From contig JAIPMN010000245.1 of NCBI GenBank assembly GCA_020650975.1, positions 1-64,000 of the forward strand: 64,000 nucleotides of DNA, given 5' to 3'. This stretch comes from Apostichopus californicus (Eukaryota; Echinodermata; Holothuroidea; Aspidochirotida; Stichopodidae). The notes under the pieces were generated by a model. It was not told the DNA's origin, ran no database searches, and saw nothing but the letters and a program-made list of their open reading frames with translations. Positions 44,385 to 58,484 of this stretch are shown here, one piece after another; position 1 is the first letter of the stretch, and each line of letters opens with the position of its first letter. Both the position numbers and the translations under genes were made by a program.

Positions 44385-45000
44385 GCTCCCTCTACTCTGA
44401 CAAAGGCTACAGTAACTGCTATAGCTGTAATAAAGAGGGAAAAGCTGTTCTTCTGACAGTTAGCTGGAAGAAGCTGCTACTGTATTCTGATATAAGCTAG
44501 CTGCCATAGCTATAATAAACAAGGAACAGCTATTCTTCTGACAGTTAGCTTTAGGGAGCTGCTACTGTACTCACATAGGCTAGCTGCTTTAGCTGTATTA
44601 AACTGGGAGCAGCTGCTGAATGTTATTATAGGATATTTGCTTCAGCTGTATCAAAACAGACAACAGCTGCTTTTCTGACAGTTAGCTGTAGGGAGCTGCT
44701 ACTGTATTCTGACAAAGACTATTTGCTATATAGCTGTATTAAACTGGGAGCAGCTGCTGTACTTGGACATAGGATATTTGCTATAGCTGTATCAAACAGA
44801 CAACAGCTGCTTTTCTGACAGTTAGCTGTAGGGAGCTGCTACTGTATTCTGACAAAGACTAGTTGCTATATAGCTGTATTGTACAGGGAGCAGCTGCTGT
44901 ATGTTATCATAGGATATTTGCTATAGCTGTATCAAACAGACAACAGCTGCATTTCTGACAGTTAGCTGCAGGGAGCTGCTGTTCTAACATTAACAAGTAG
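44385..45000. repeat. Tandem repeat rich in CAGCTG, unit about 145 bp
   Basis: Diverged units carry GACAGTTAGCTGTAGGGAGC, CTGCTACTGTATTCTGACAA and AACAGACAACAGCTGC. The palindrome CAGCTG occurs six times between 44600 and 44950. Confidence 0.85.
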
Positions 45001-45245
45001 CTGTTATAGTCTACAAGAGATATGCTACTATATATATGCCACATGACTGAGAACTACTTTAAGGAATGCTTAGATGTCCCAGTCCCTGTCCGATGACCTA
45101 CACTACCATTTTAAAGAACCTTGTTATGACACCGAAGGGAATTCTGGCTGACTAAGGACTGTGTAAAGAACAGAAGCATGCTGCCTGTTTCTTGGACATG
45201 GAGAGATTGGATCATAAAATTATCTTGAAGATATGTATGTTTTTT

Positions 45246-45316
45246 AGATCCTCCTACAAGTAGGAACTTGCGAAGAAGCCATCATTGGCTTATCAAAGCC
45301 GCAAGCTGACTGAAGT
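45246..45316 (-). repeat. SINE 3' fragment (family of 1331-1572)
   Basis: GATCCTCCTACAAGTAGGAA to CAAAGCCGCAAGCTGACTGA matches the SINE body in reverse. It stops where the TATG repeat begins. Confidence 0.8.
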
Positions 45317-45363
45317 ATGTATGTATGTATGCGTGTATGTATGTATGTATGTATATGTATATG
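45317..45363. repeat. (TATG)n microsatellite, tail of the next SINE
   Basis: About 11 GTAT units with one GCGT interruption, placed at the 3' end of the reversed SINE copy at 45364. Confidence 0.9.
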
Positions 45364-45490
45364 TGATCTTCCCGCAAGCAGGAACTCGCGAAAGAAGCCA
45401 TGGAGGCTTATAGACTCGCAAGCTGACCGAAGCCAATCTCTTAGATTCATATTTAATGTCCATGATTATGAATTGCTCAATGGCAGTCCA
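45364..45490 (-). repeat. SINE copy, 5'-truncated (family of 1331-1572)
   Basis: GATCTTCCCGCAAGCAGGAA, GCAAGCTGACCGAAG and TTAATGTCCATGATTATGAA match the SINE body reversed; the tRNA head is missing. Confidence 0.8.
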
Positions 45491-48400
45491 TACATACAGT
45501 ACACGATATCACAGCTGCTACTATAGGTACCTGATTACTGTACCTTACACTGTATAGAGTTTATATAACATATCATCCACAGTAGCATACATGTGATTCT
45601 TTGAGAGATGTGTGTGCACCAGATAACAGGAAAACCCATTGTTTATACTATATTTGTACAATCCACAATGGCTTCATATGACTCATATATGTTAACATCG
45701 AACATGAACCTTCACACAGTAACATTCAGGCACCTCTATATACCTCACAGGGAAGGGCATGCAGCTTATAATCATCAAAATACCTCATGAGAAGTTTTTC
45801 AAGATGAATTACAGAAGCTTTCTTCCATAACGCCAGGTACTGTACCATCTTCTTCCCCACAGCTGTTCCACAAGGAAGGATATACCACTTACTTTTCTGC
45901 AATAAAACTTACAGTAGTTAAATCTATTTCATTCCGATCCCAAACAACTCACTGAACAATACTGAGAAAGTAGAACTACTATCCAATTTCTAGTTTCCTT
46001 TTCATATATAAAATAGAAACTTGATATCTGCCAAACACATTATGCACGTACACATGCATGCGACTTTAAAAGAAATGGTTTTACAAATAGTGAATCCGAA
46101 AATTACGATTTGAATGCACAAATTATTATATATACAGCGAGTCCATTCATCATACTTTCAGTTTCCCTGCTATGTTCGCCTATTAGTTAAATTGCCATCA
46201 TCACACGCAAAGCCAAGTACAAGCTAAAACTACACTAACAACCATTATCACATGTTATCTATTAAATATGCAGTTTCTACAGTATTTAGCCTTGTAGCTA
46301 TATATACATACAGTGGTTGAATATTACTGTAACAGCAGCAGCAATATACTTATGTTCTTATATAGAGAGATCACACTTCTCAATTGAAGTTTAAGTCAAC
46401 ATAGACTTCCCTTCTTTTCATTACTAGCAATTACAAAGAGAATTCAAACATCCAGGAGTAATTAAGGCTCTCGGTCATGACTAATTTTTGTCATTTCTTC
46501 AACCACATTCTTTTAAATTTTATTGACCAGTTTCAAGGACACCAATGTGTGTTTCTCCATTTATATATAGGGTGCATAAGGTTAACATATTCCTTCTGTA
46601 CTTGATGATAACAGAATGGACATTTTTTTTCCACCTCAAGATTATTTTCTGATCCAGAATCGATAGCCTTACGTACATTCCTTTGTAAATTTTAAATGTC
46701 TGCTCACCCCTCCTTTTAATAAAGGCACAAAATTGAATTTTGATGTTTGTTGAGACTTAAAAAACATTAAAGACTCACATCTTCTTGAAATTTAGCCTTA
46801 AAGGATCATATATATTAAATAAGAAATATATTTTTTAAAAACAATGAACAATAATAGCTACATGTAGGAACATTACAGAATTCAATTTTTTTTTTTTTTT
46901 TTGTCTTGGGTTATAACATAAATCAAGACTAAAATTCGGCCTATAAAATATTATATATAGAGAGAGGACACATCTCAACTTACTGTTAAGTCAACAAGAT
47001 TTTCCATTTGTTAACCTCATTGTATTATACAATTTGTTTGCTTAATATTCAAGCTTAATGAGAAATGTGCATTTATAATAAAGTATCATGGAAATTAATA
47101 TCAGAATAATAAATCAGTGCAAGAATATGCTCCATAGTTAATAATAAAAATCTTCTTTCCAAGAAAGCATATTGCAAAAGCTCTAGCTAGTTAGGTGTTA
47201 TTCTTTGTAATCAATTATGGAAAAAAATATAAAAAATTAACATCTGTCGTCATGACTACAGTATAATGCAACAAATTCACAATACTTATATATTTTGCCG
47301 CTTCATATTAATTTGCTTCATAGCAGACTATTATCAAATTGCTGAATGGAACAAATGACATTACACTGCTTTAATACTACAGTACAATAAAATAAAATAA
47401 CTTTTCTATTTCCTATGAAATTAACTTTCTTTCCCTTGGTCAACAACCTTAACCAAGCAAAGCTAAATTCCTACAATATTTGTCTATATAAAAAAAATAA
47501 ACAATCCCATAAAAGGTTCCCAGTAAGTCAAACACTAAGAATTTCCATAGTCTGTTTGTAATATTCACAAATTAATCACCTTTCCAATTTCAAGTTTAAG
47601 TGATATATGGAGGGTCAAATTAACTTGAAAACTTTTTTTCTTCAAATACCAAACAACCTATCACAAATAAGGGATATATAGATGAGGATAATGCGGCACT
47701 TTGAATCCTCACTCCCAGGACCGACAAATTTAACGACGATTTATGTCTTCTCATAGTTGAAATAGGGGGTGACGTGTATATTGCTTTTAGTAGTATATAT
47801 CGTAATGTAACATCATACACGATGAATAAACTGTATTAATATCCCATGAGTTTTGAGAATGAAATTAATCTGATCGGAGAGGTGGGGAGGGATTGGTCGG
47901 TAGACAGATGGATAATAAACACAAACAAATGGATTTTCAGCTGAAAGGTACTGCAGTCCCTAACAAGGATATTTATATTTCTAGGGTATTAAAACATGGC
48001 ATAACTCTTGGAGTAGATACAAGATTGCCTACTTGTCACTCTGTTTTGCGTCCATAAAATGAAATATATATTGCGAGGTTTCCTCCAAATTTTGTATATG
48101 GAACAAGACATCCTGGCATGCTGTAAACGTATATTTCCATGGCAACAATGTACCATTATTATTTCAACTTTTTCACTGCAGGTCATGTATGCACTTCAAA
48201 GGCAGGTCCAGCACTCCTGGTAGTCTCCCCCCTTCCAACCCCCGCCCCCAAGCCCACTACCATCCCTCCCTTTCTGAAAACTACCAATAGTTTAATCTTC
48301 TCAATCAGTCTATGGTTCTTACCACTAATTAATTAAAAAGAAAACAATTTTCACAACATTTCACAGTTGAATTCAAATTGAAGTTGAAATATTTCGAAAA

Positions 48401-51400
48401 ATCACTCGGGCTTGCAACAATTAAGAAGAGATAGTTGCTGATTGGATCCATATACTGAGAAGGATTTAAGCTTTGGAATATTAATATTATTTCTAAATTT
48501 ATGTTGTTTTCTTTTCTTTGCTGTATATATAATGAAATATGACAGATCATCATTTCCTCGAACCCATAAATCAAGTTCCGTCTCAGAGGTCTGTACAAAG
48601 ACGAGCTCAATATTGACTACATCTGCAATATGGATTGCAGTTAATATTGCACTGTACATGCAGGGTACACTGTGCAGGGTTTGGCTAAATATACCAGCGA
48701 TCTTCTGCATGACAGACTGAAATAAATTGGTATTTGATCGATATGGAGGAAAGAGCAAAGACATTTTTTAGGAGAGCTACTTGAATTCCTAATGTGACAA
48801 AAATGACCAAGAATATTGTTTCAGGTTTTTCATTGAAAAAAAAATCTTTTTGATCATGGGCCTATTTTTCACTTCAATTCAATTAAAAAAATCCCTTCCT
48901 TGCCCACCTCCAAGCTTGCATCAACGTGAAATCTGCTTTCTCCTCAGTCACAATTGGTATATGCATACTGTAGTTCTGAAATTATAATTGGGCGAATATA
49001 ATACCCCTTTCAAACTTTGTTTACAACATCCCAGTGAGTTGTCTGTGGTTGTCGATTATTTAATTTATTGAAAAGGGAATTTTAGAACTATTACAAATCT
49101 GGTATATACATATATAGTTGTACATGTACAAGTTCCCTGCTATTATGTAGTTCCTACATAAGTTGCTTGGTAATTCAATTTCAAATTGACTTCTACATCT
49201 AATTTCCTTCTAAATATATTAAAGCAAAACACTAAGTTGACAAGGTCAAGTTGGCAACTCACAGTTCACTGAACATGATAATACCAAAAGGTGTTTGTAT
49301 TGACTTGATTTAACAGTTGTTAATGCAGCAGGAATCCAAAACTATACCCTGAACCAACAAGATTTTTTAAGTCAATCTATTTCACAATTTCAAGAACAGG
49401 ATGTGGCGCCTTAACACAATTCACCAACTTGTAATAACAAAGATATCCCCCCCCAAAAAACAGTCGCAAAACACCTTTATTGACCACAGGTCATTGTGAC
49501 CATGGATTTACTTCATCCCGATCAGATCAAAGGGTTAGGTAAAGACTAATAGCCCTAAAGAGTGTAGATTAATGGAGGATTGACAATAATGAGATATGCA
49601 GCTACCATAAATAGATGCCAACAAATCTAAAAATAATGTAGCGATATGGGTAAGGCTATCAGCAACATTCATCCATTTCCCTCCCCCTGGCATAAATTTT
49701 AGAAAAATTAATTGGAAAATTAATAGACAAATATATACGTTCATTGGAAAACCAGTCTGTCGTTATGTAGTTAATTACTAAATATTTGACTATAGAGGGT
49801 CCATATATCAATACTAAAGATTACTACACAACAACTACACATACAACTACAAATGTTGTTACAAGGATGGGGGGGGGAGGGGGTGGGAAATGCAATATGG
49901 TAACAATTTACCTCCTCACTATGCCTCTCCATCCACCCCCTCCCAAACCCACCTGGTCATTACATATGTACCACTAGTAAATATTATGTTGTAAATGTCT
50001 GAAACATTTGTACCAAAAAAAGAGTTATTTGATACATCAATTTTAGTACTATTTCCTTCCCAACAAAATTATCCCTATAAATTATGATGGAATTTTAGTT
50101 TTATACTGTAGGCCATTATACCGAATGAAAACTCTTTTCAGCCCAATAGGTATCCTTGGAATATATTATTAAGGTCATACTACTATACTTAAAAGGCGAA
50201 AACTTGATCTCTAAAATATAACCAAACTCAAGAGTAAAAACACAATAATTCCAATCCACTCGTAACTTAAGAGTGGCATGTACGTTATGACTGCTGATCG
50301 ATCCGATCTTCAATCAATAAAGTAACAATATGCTTGAGTGGGACAAGCTAGGGTATATCAAATCCCCACCACAGCACCCTTCTCCCCACCCCATCTCCCT
50401 CCCCCTCTCACAGTTTGAATTATCTTAGCTCAAACAAAAGAAAATGGAAGAGGCTTGAGTCTCCAAACTCAATGATCAAAGCATGGTGTAGCTTCACACC
50501 ATACCATGTATTAAAGTTGTGGTATATACTCTAACACCCTAAATGATACATCCATGGCTGTATGAGTTTCTTCTGACGTTTATACAGAATAATTAGGACA
50601 GATCAATGTTTCACGAGGCAAACAATTAATTACCTCCTGTGGAGAGACTTGAGACGTTAACATTCTCCCTGCGACACGTTTCCTTTAATTTAATCGGTGT
50701 TTATGCTAATCGCAGGTGATTAAGTTAACCGAAACAAATTTAAGGCTTCCGAGCTACTGTGTACACGTATTTATTCCAATCAAGAATCGCGGGTGATTTT
50801 AACCGGACTGAATGATCTAAATGACGAATATTAAACAGAGAAAGTTAGACAACCCATTGAATTCTTCAACTTTTCTTTGGAAATCCTCTATCATTAATGA
50901 TATATTCACATTAATTGTATTTGGACTTTTCAGAAATTTTGGTTAACTATCAATGACTTGTCTGTAAGGTAGGCAGTGTTTGCAATATATCTATCAGGTG
51001 GGCCGCAGGAAAATATGGGATTAAGAATAATGAATTCTCATTTTCATAATATACTTAATTGCAAAATGAAGACTTCAAATTGAGGCCTGGTGACATAACT
51101 GAACCCCAGGGCCCACCATGTGTCTCCATATCCTTGGTGACAGTGTTGTGAGATCTTACTTATTGCAATGCAACCAACCTCTGCCTGAAACATGTGAATT
51201 GCCACTTCAACAATCACAAAAGCTCCAAATGGTTGTACTATTAAATAGCTCAGACCAAATGTAGGTTAGGGCATACCTCAAGTGGGTTTTTTTTTTGTGT
51301 GTGTTGAAAAACAGCTCTAATTCACAAACAGGAGACCTCTGCAGTGCTGTTGAAAAGAACATATAACTTGAAAGGGTATTATAGTTGAGTGATTTCGGTG

Positions 51401-53200
51401 AAAGTATATTATTGCTGCTCATAAACAGTTTCAACTGATACTATCCTGCCCTAGCGCAGCCTTGGTGCTTAAAACTGTTAAAAGATGGCATATATACAGT
51501 ATATTGTAACAAGCTATGGATGTATGGTTTTAATGGAAACATTTGAAGAAGGTTAGGTAAAATATATCCTATTCCCAAGTATTTCAGACACTATGATGAT
51601 AGTCAATCATGTTAGAACTTCAATAAAGCACTCTTTTCCCTTAACAGTTTGAAATCAAAATTTCTAATTAACCATGCATTAACATCTGGACAATTTCTGG
51701 AGGAGAGCGGGACCCCTGACATTGAGGGGCCAAAAGTTTTTCAAGCAGTGAATATCATGGGCATAAAGTGTCACCATGGGTCTTACAATCTATACCACTG
51801 AACATTCTTCTGACCCATGCTCTCACCCACAATCCCCTCACCCCACCCCTATCCCTCACCCACAACCCCTCACCCCCTACCCCATCACCCACACCCCCTC
51901 CCCCCCCAAAAAAAAAAATTAAAACTGATGCCAGGGTCCTTGCAGCAGTGGAGCACCTTTGAAAGTATTTTTAGGCCCAAAAAATTAGGCAATTCTAAAA
52001 GGTCTTAATATAAGATTTCCCCATTTCTATGTTAAGTGATACCTGTAAGTACTGTAGTTATGTGAGCCATGTAATAGCCACAGTAGCAGCATATAGGCTC
52101 AGCAAGTCAAGCCCTAAAATGTCTCTTCAAATTCCATTACATTCAAGTCTCCCTGTTTACTTAAACATTCCCATTTTGTCCTATTCAATCTTTTCAAGAA
52201 CTTTCTGCTGGATTTCCTTTGAAACACCAAACTGAAACTGTAGCACACAATTGCATAGGTGTATAATGTACATATATTCTCTGATGGTACGATGTGTCAC
52301 TGACCACCACACAATTGTGCCTACTTTAATAGACAACTCAGTTACACAATCAACTGTTTTTTTTTTCTATTGTCACAAATAGTTTTCCAGCTCAATCGGA
52401 TGTGACGATGGCCACCGCTCAAGAAATGAAAAAGGGCATGAGGCCTTTGGCCTATTTACACCCAAAGTGTGCATGTGTTGAAAGGCCTGAGCTACAACAA
52501 TATTTTGCTATTGAATTATACAGATGCTTTATTGAAGTTTTGTTGAGTCTCGTGCCTATTTTTGCCTGAAAATTTTAGACAATCCTCAGAGCTTTTGCTA
52601 TTTTTTTTCCCTCTTCTTTCAACAAATGGCAATTATTAAATTATTATTCCAGTGATTCAATTTGGCTTTAATAAATTTATTACCAAACTGGTTATCCTTT
52701 TTTTTTTCCACTTTTTTTTTTTACTTAAAACTATCAAGGCCATTCAAGTCCAAATATGACTTCCGATTTTATAGCTGTCAAATATTTGTCAAAATATTCC
52801 ATTTGAATATGAATCTGATGGTTGTTAAGAGATTTTATTATTGCCATTAGTAGTTCAAGTTTAATTGTTTCTCATACAGCATAGAAAACTGGTGTACAAG
52901 TAGTAATTAATACAACTGAGTAATGATGACATATGATGATGGACATTAGATAAAACAATGCTGTTGATCAATGCTAGTGACCAGATTAAGATCATCAGTT
53001 TACGTGTCACAATTCTGCTAGAGATTAAAATAATGGTCACCCGTGCTCCCAAATGTTCAAACAACAAATTTCACCGTCAACTAACCTAAAGGCAATTTCC
53101 CTCACTGAGACACTTCAAGGTCTCCAATACTGGCCAGCGATTAAGCATGCTTGAAAAAGTGCTATAGTTTTTCAAAAATATTCTCCTGGAAGGTCTGGAC
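45491..53200. other. Long AT-rich stretch, no gene seen
   Basis: No exon could be supported. The minus-strand 120-codon open frame at 48402-48764 has no recognisable domain. The patch at 50590-50860 is less AT-rich and carries repeated homeobox-like sites (see findings). Poly-T and poly-C runs are scattered. Confidence 0.45.
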
Positions 53201-53204
53201 CTCT

Positions 53205-53735
53205 ATATTACTCCCGGACATTGAGGAGCATTCACTTAAATGATTAAAATACTGTACTTAAATGTATGTGAATAAATTAAATCTGCGTGTCATGACCTCT
53301 GGGAAAAAGAGTATTATTGGAAGATTTTAAGAAATACCCAGATATTGAGGAGTGGTCACAATAAACGATTAAAATACTGAACTGAGATCCAGGAAGAACG
53401 ATATGCTCTCAGTGTGGCAACAAACTGTTTGTTGTGAGTTTAAATGTGTGTGACCATTATTTAACTTTTCTAGCATATTTGGGGGAACGATCCTGATGTC
53501 CATTAATCAATGATAAAACAAACTTCCAACTGTAAGTGAATCAATAAATCTGTGTGTCATACCATAACCTCTGCAAAAAAAAAAGAGTTTTATTGGAAGA
53601 TTTGTATGAAATACCGGGATATTGAGGAGTCAGTTCACTTAAACGATTAAAATACTGTACATAAATGTATGTGAATAAATTAAATCTGGGTGTCATGACC
53701 TCTGAGAGAAGACTTTTATTGGGAAGGTTTTAAGC
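53205..53735. repeat. Three-copy dispersed direct repeat
   Basis: GGACATTGAGGAG / GGATATTGAGGAG, CGATTAAAATACTG and GTGAATAAATTAAATCTG with CATGACCTCTG recur at about 53215, 53340 and 53625; a fourth partial copy lies near 53540. Confidence 0.8.
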
Positions 53736-54829
53736 ACTACTCATGATCGAGCTACCATTTGGTGCCAATCCTAGTGACCTTTACGAGCTGCCAAGTTGAG
53801 TAGTGGCATTCCTTAAAACCTATATTTTTCATTCTTTGTCCGTCATCATCATCAGTTGCTCTAGTCTTTACCATCCTCCATTTGTTCATCCCCCTAAGGG
53901 CTCTTGCGGGGAATGTTTTTCTTCAAATCATCACCCGCCTCTCAGCTCTCTCATCTCGGCTATCAATGTTATGACGTTAGCCCCGAACGAACAGGAAAAA
54001 ATAGAAAAGAGAAAAGAGAAAGAAAGAAATCTCCTCCTAGGGAACTTGAGAAACTGGTCTGCATGATCCATATCTCAAATTTTCGACTTCACTTGAGATG
54101 CAATGCATGGCAGAACTTAGGAAGGCTAAAAATAAACATCTAATTTGACATTTTCAGAGGAGGCTACAAAATCCCAGACAAGTAATATAAGGTTTCTGCC
54201 ATGCACACAGCATTAGCTGACTGACTGCAGCCAATGTATGAAATTAGGGATGACAGGATTATCCGTTTCAAGTATTAAAGTGAGAGAGGACGAAGTAATA
54301 TGAGGAGATATATATCTCAACTCAGAATGTTGTATTTTCATTTCTGAATCAGTTAATAAAAATATGTTAATATGGTGGATACATATGTAAAGTTGATATA
54401 AAGGGTTGATAGTAAACCACATGGGTAGTATCAGTATAATATTTAACCCTTCGTTTGATAACATCCTATAAATTTATGTTTTCAGACTTCTGAGCTAGCT
54501 CCAATGACTTTTTGTACACCTCAAGGTCGGGTTGAGGTTCTAATAAATAATCACATGTGGAGCATGCAAGAATGTATCGATAAATAAATACAAAATGAAC
54601 AACAAAGAATAACAAAAAAGTTTTTCTATAAATTTCAGGTTCAGATCAAAAAGTACAACTCTGGGGAAATGGAATTCTTTAGACCTCAAAAAGAGTTGCA
54701 ACATACCAATTAGAGGTATGTGGTGAATTTCACCAGAGAATTAATTCACAACACTGTGAGGTGATCAGATCAGTTTTATATAAGGTTGGTTTCTGTAGTA
54801 AATTGTATGGAAAAATGGAATGCACTTAT

Positions 54830-55390
54830 ACTGCTAACTGTAAATTTAGTGTACATGTAATTTAATTGCACTCTAGTACAGTCCATGTCATTCACTTGTA
54901 ACATTGTAAAGAGAAAGGAGATAGTCATTCACTAGCTAGTTACAGTAAAGTGCATGTAATTCACTTAAACTGGATTGAAGTGCATGCTATTCACTTGCAC
55001 TACAGTAAAGTGTATGTAATCAGTTTAATACACTCTAGTACAGTCCATGTCCTTCCTTTGTAACACTGTGAAGAGTAAGGAGATAGTCATTCACTAGCAC
55101 TACAGTAAAGTGCATGTAATTCACTTAAACTTGAGTGAAGTGCATGTTATACACTTGCACTACAGTAAAGTGCATAATTCACTTACAGTAAAGTCCACAT
55201 CATTATTCTTGTGACACTTTATACAGCAAAGTATAAGCCATTCACTTGCACTACAGTAAAGTGCATGTATTTCACCTAAACTGGAGTAAAGTGCATGTTA
55301 CTCACTTGCACTAGTATAGTAAAGTGCATGTAATTCACTTACAACTACTGTATAGTAGAGTGCCACTTACACTATAGTAAAGTGCCCATA
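54830..55390. repeat. Tandem repeat, unit about 30-60 bp
   Basis: More than ten copies of CAGTAAAGTGCATGTAATTC with CACTTGCACTA and CTTAAACTGGAGTGAAGTGC, diverged. Confidence 0.9.
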
Positions 55391-56590
55391 TACTGTCCAC
55401 CTTCCACTGTAGCATTAAGCACATAGAGGCCTTTTGGATCAGTTCAAAGGTAGAGTAAAAATCATAGTACACATTGTGTATTTGTTGGTCTGATCCTGAT
55501 GTTACTAAACAGTATCATGAAAGTTCTCATTGCAGAATGAGACAAGGATCAAGGATCACATTTTACCAATGGGATCAGATTTTACCAATGGGATCATCAT
55601 TCTATGGATCAACTCAATCCATCCTGTAAACAGATCTATCCATTAGACCAGACTGACCCTGCTGTCATTATTAGGCTTGGCATGACACATGAAAGGGTAA
55701 AGCACTGTGTATAACTGAACAGTACACTATTACTACATATAATGCTTTAATTATCCTCTATAAACTTCCATATTTATGCAAATTACAATAATGTATATAT
55801 ACACGTATGCATAGCAGAGAAATAAGGTCAGATCCAATCAAACACAAAAAGTGGCAGTATATATATGAAAGTAAATTCAGAGTACTTCTAGCATAATTCT
55901 GCACAGCAAATTTGGTAACATGAATATGAGGCATGTCTGCATTCTGCATTACAGGCACAATAAATAACTGCAGTTTATTTTTAGAATATATATAAATGTG
56001 CATATCATTCTATACAATGTTTTTGAATAATAATTTACTTGCTAATTGGTTAGCTGAATAGATGTACATTGCAATGTCAAATGATGAACTCACTCGAAAG
56101 TATATCATGCATTGATATGGGTTAGATGCAAGAATAAACGCAAAGTAAAATCAATCTATCCATCCACCGATTGATTGATTAATCGATCCATCAATCCATT
56201 GATCGATCAAGTATTAGACATAAACCAGAATGATATCTCTCCCCCATCATATATTTTTTTTATTTAATTGTCATATATGACACAAGTTTGGCAGAGTTCC
56301 CAATATACTCATTCAACCATTAAGTGTTTGATATATTTGTATTTGTAAACTTAAGCTTGTTTTTATGAGGGTATAAAATAGACACCCAACATATACTGTG
56401 TTGGAATCCTAACATAAGGGTATCATCCACTACTTATATACTGTATTGTACCAACGGCATAGTGTTAACATATGTTAATTCCAAAGAATGAACTCAATCT
56501 GTAATTTACTGAATTTAGTAAATTCTAAAGGAGGAGGATAACAAAACAGGATAGGCATCATCAGGGTCCCTGACACCTGGTTCTGATTAG

Positions 56591-56642
56591 GTGGGAGTGG
56601 GAGTGGGAGTGGGAGGGGAGGGGAGGGGAGGGGAGGGGGAGA
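56591..56642 (+). repeat. (GGGAGT)n(GGGGA)n run
   Basis: Several successive runs of three to five G with short spacers, able in principle to form a G-quadruplex on the plus strand (antisense to Myo18). Confidence 0.85.
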
Positions 56643-58484
56643 GGGAACGAGTCAGACAAATCTTCAATCAATATCATTTTTAATAATTATGGGAAATGGA
56701 ACCAATATGAAACTCAATCCTCGAAACATATTAGGGAACCCTGTCATCCCTCCCTTCCCCTCCCCCTCCAGATTTGGGATACATATATGCAAAGTTGAAG
56801 GAGCTTAAAGATCGGGATGGTCGTTGAACAACTTTCATTAAGCTTTTAATCACTGTCAAAACTGTACGGTTTGTACAGAATTTGAAGCAATTCCAATCCC
56901 ACAACAACATTCCCTGTCCTATACGTCTATATGATTGGAAAATTCTATTTTATTCGATTGTTCTGAGCAGATCGACATGTCAGAGACTGTTACTGTATAT
57001 ATCTGGAGGAAACATTGCACAACCACTATTGTGCAGTATTATGTATTACCCTGGATAGTATATTGAAAGCAAGCTTCACAAAGGGTCTTGATCCATCAGG
57101 CAAAAGTTGTTTTTAATATTCCCTGCCAGGTTCTTTAATATTTCTATTATTGTTTAGCGGTTTATTTTTCTGCTTCCTTTGACAACATTTCTCTTTCCTG
57201 TGAAGCTTTTGCCTCCTTCCACAATAGTGGGCAATAAAGTAACAATAATGGAAACGAAACATATTTGTTCCCAAATATCCACCACACTTTCCTCTTCTAG
57301 TCTGCCACAGACCAGACAGACGAAAAACAATAATTGTAGCAGGGCTATATACAGCCTGCTAGATAAAAGTACCACCATATGTCACAATTTTTATCATTCC
57401 AATTTATGCCAGTCACACTCACTTTATTTGTCAATTATTTCTTGGTTTGTATCGAATATTTATAATCTTTTTAGTTCACATTTTACAATGTTACTGTAGT
57501 ATGGCAGCCATAGTTGTACATACACACACGGGGTGTGGGGGGGGGGGGCAAAAACGATATCCAAAGTAACTGCAGTTTAGGTAACAAATCACTGATCAGT
57601 TTAACAACATTAAATTCTTATTTCTTCATTAGAAATGTGGTTTCTAAAGATTATTGTACAACCCACAGACTACAAGGGCAAACATTGCTTTGAGTTACTA
57701 TAATTTGTGCAGTAAGTTGGTAGACCTGTTAAATTGCATAGCATCTTATTTACTATGCAAAACTATGTGAAAAGAAATTTTTCTGATACAGAGCATAGCT
57801 ACTATAAAATTCGATTGACCAAACAATTTACTAAACTACTGTAATTCTTGCAAGGATTTTATTTTACTATTTTATAGTAAAATGATCCAAGATGGAACAC
57901 TGGCCCTCAAACTAAACGACATTCAGATTCAGATGTAACCGTGACGATGTTATGTTGTCAAGTGAAGTATCACAAAGAGAAAATAGATACTGCTCACATG
58001 ATCCTAACCAAATTCCAAGAAGCGAGCCTCTCCACGTAAATAATTTTCACGATGCTGCGCACATAACATCTGAGTTGTCAGCCAGTTGGGACAATTTCCT
58101 AATGCTATTACCACTCTATACTGTCCTCTCATACCATGCTTCAAAGCACTACTACTAACAGTAAAAACAGTTCCTAACCTTTATCTAAATAGAAACATGA
58201 TATTCATATTGCTGGTATTGTCAATACGAGTGCTTTGAAGGGGGACATGGAAGTATAGTATTATATGAACAAAAATTGTCCAAACTGAGTGGAGAGTTGT
58301 GGGCATACATTGTCTGCATGGTTCTAGAAGGACAGATATGTGCAGGAACCTTCTTATATATTGACTGTACCAGCAAATTTCTTGCTTAATGAGATCTTGT
58401 CTCCATATTGAATTCACTTTAAAATATATTATAAATATATAGACAATGTAATTACTAGTATGTCTATCATCATGGCCATGTGTA

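Noticed and set aside
48402-48764. 120-codon minus-strand open frame
   Set aside because: No splice sites in the right places, no recognisable domain, and AT-rich codon use unlike the Myo18 exons; not enough to call a gene.
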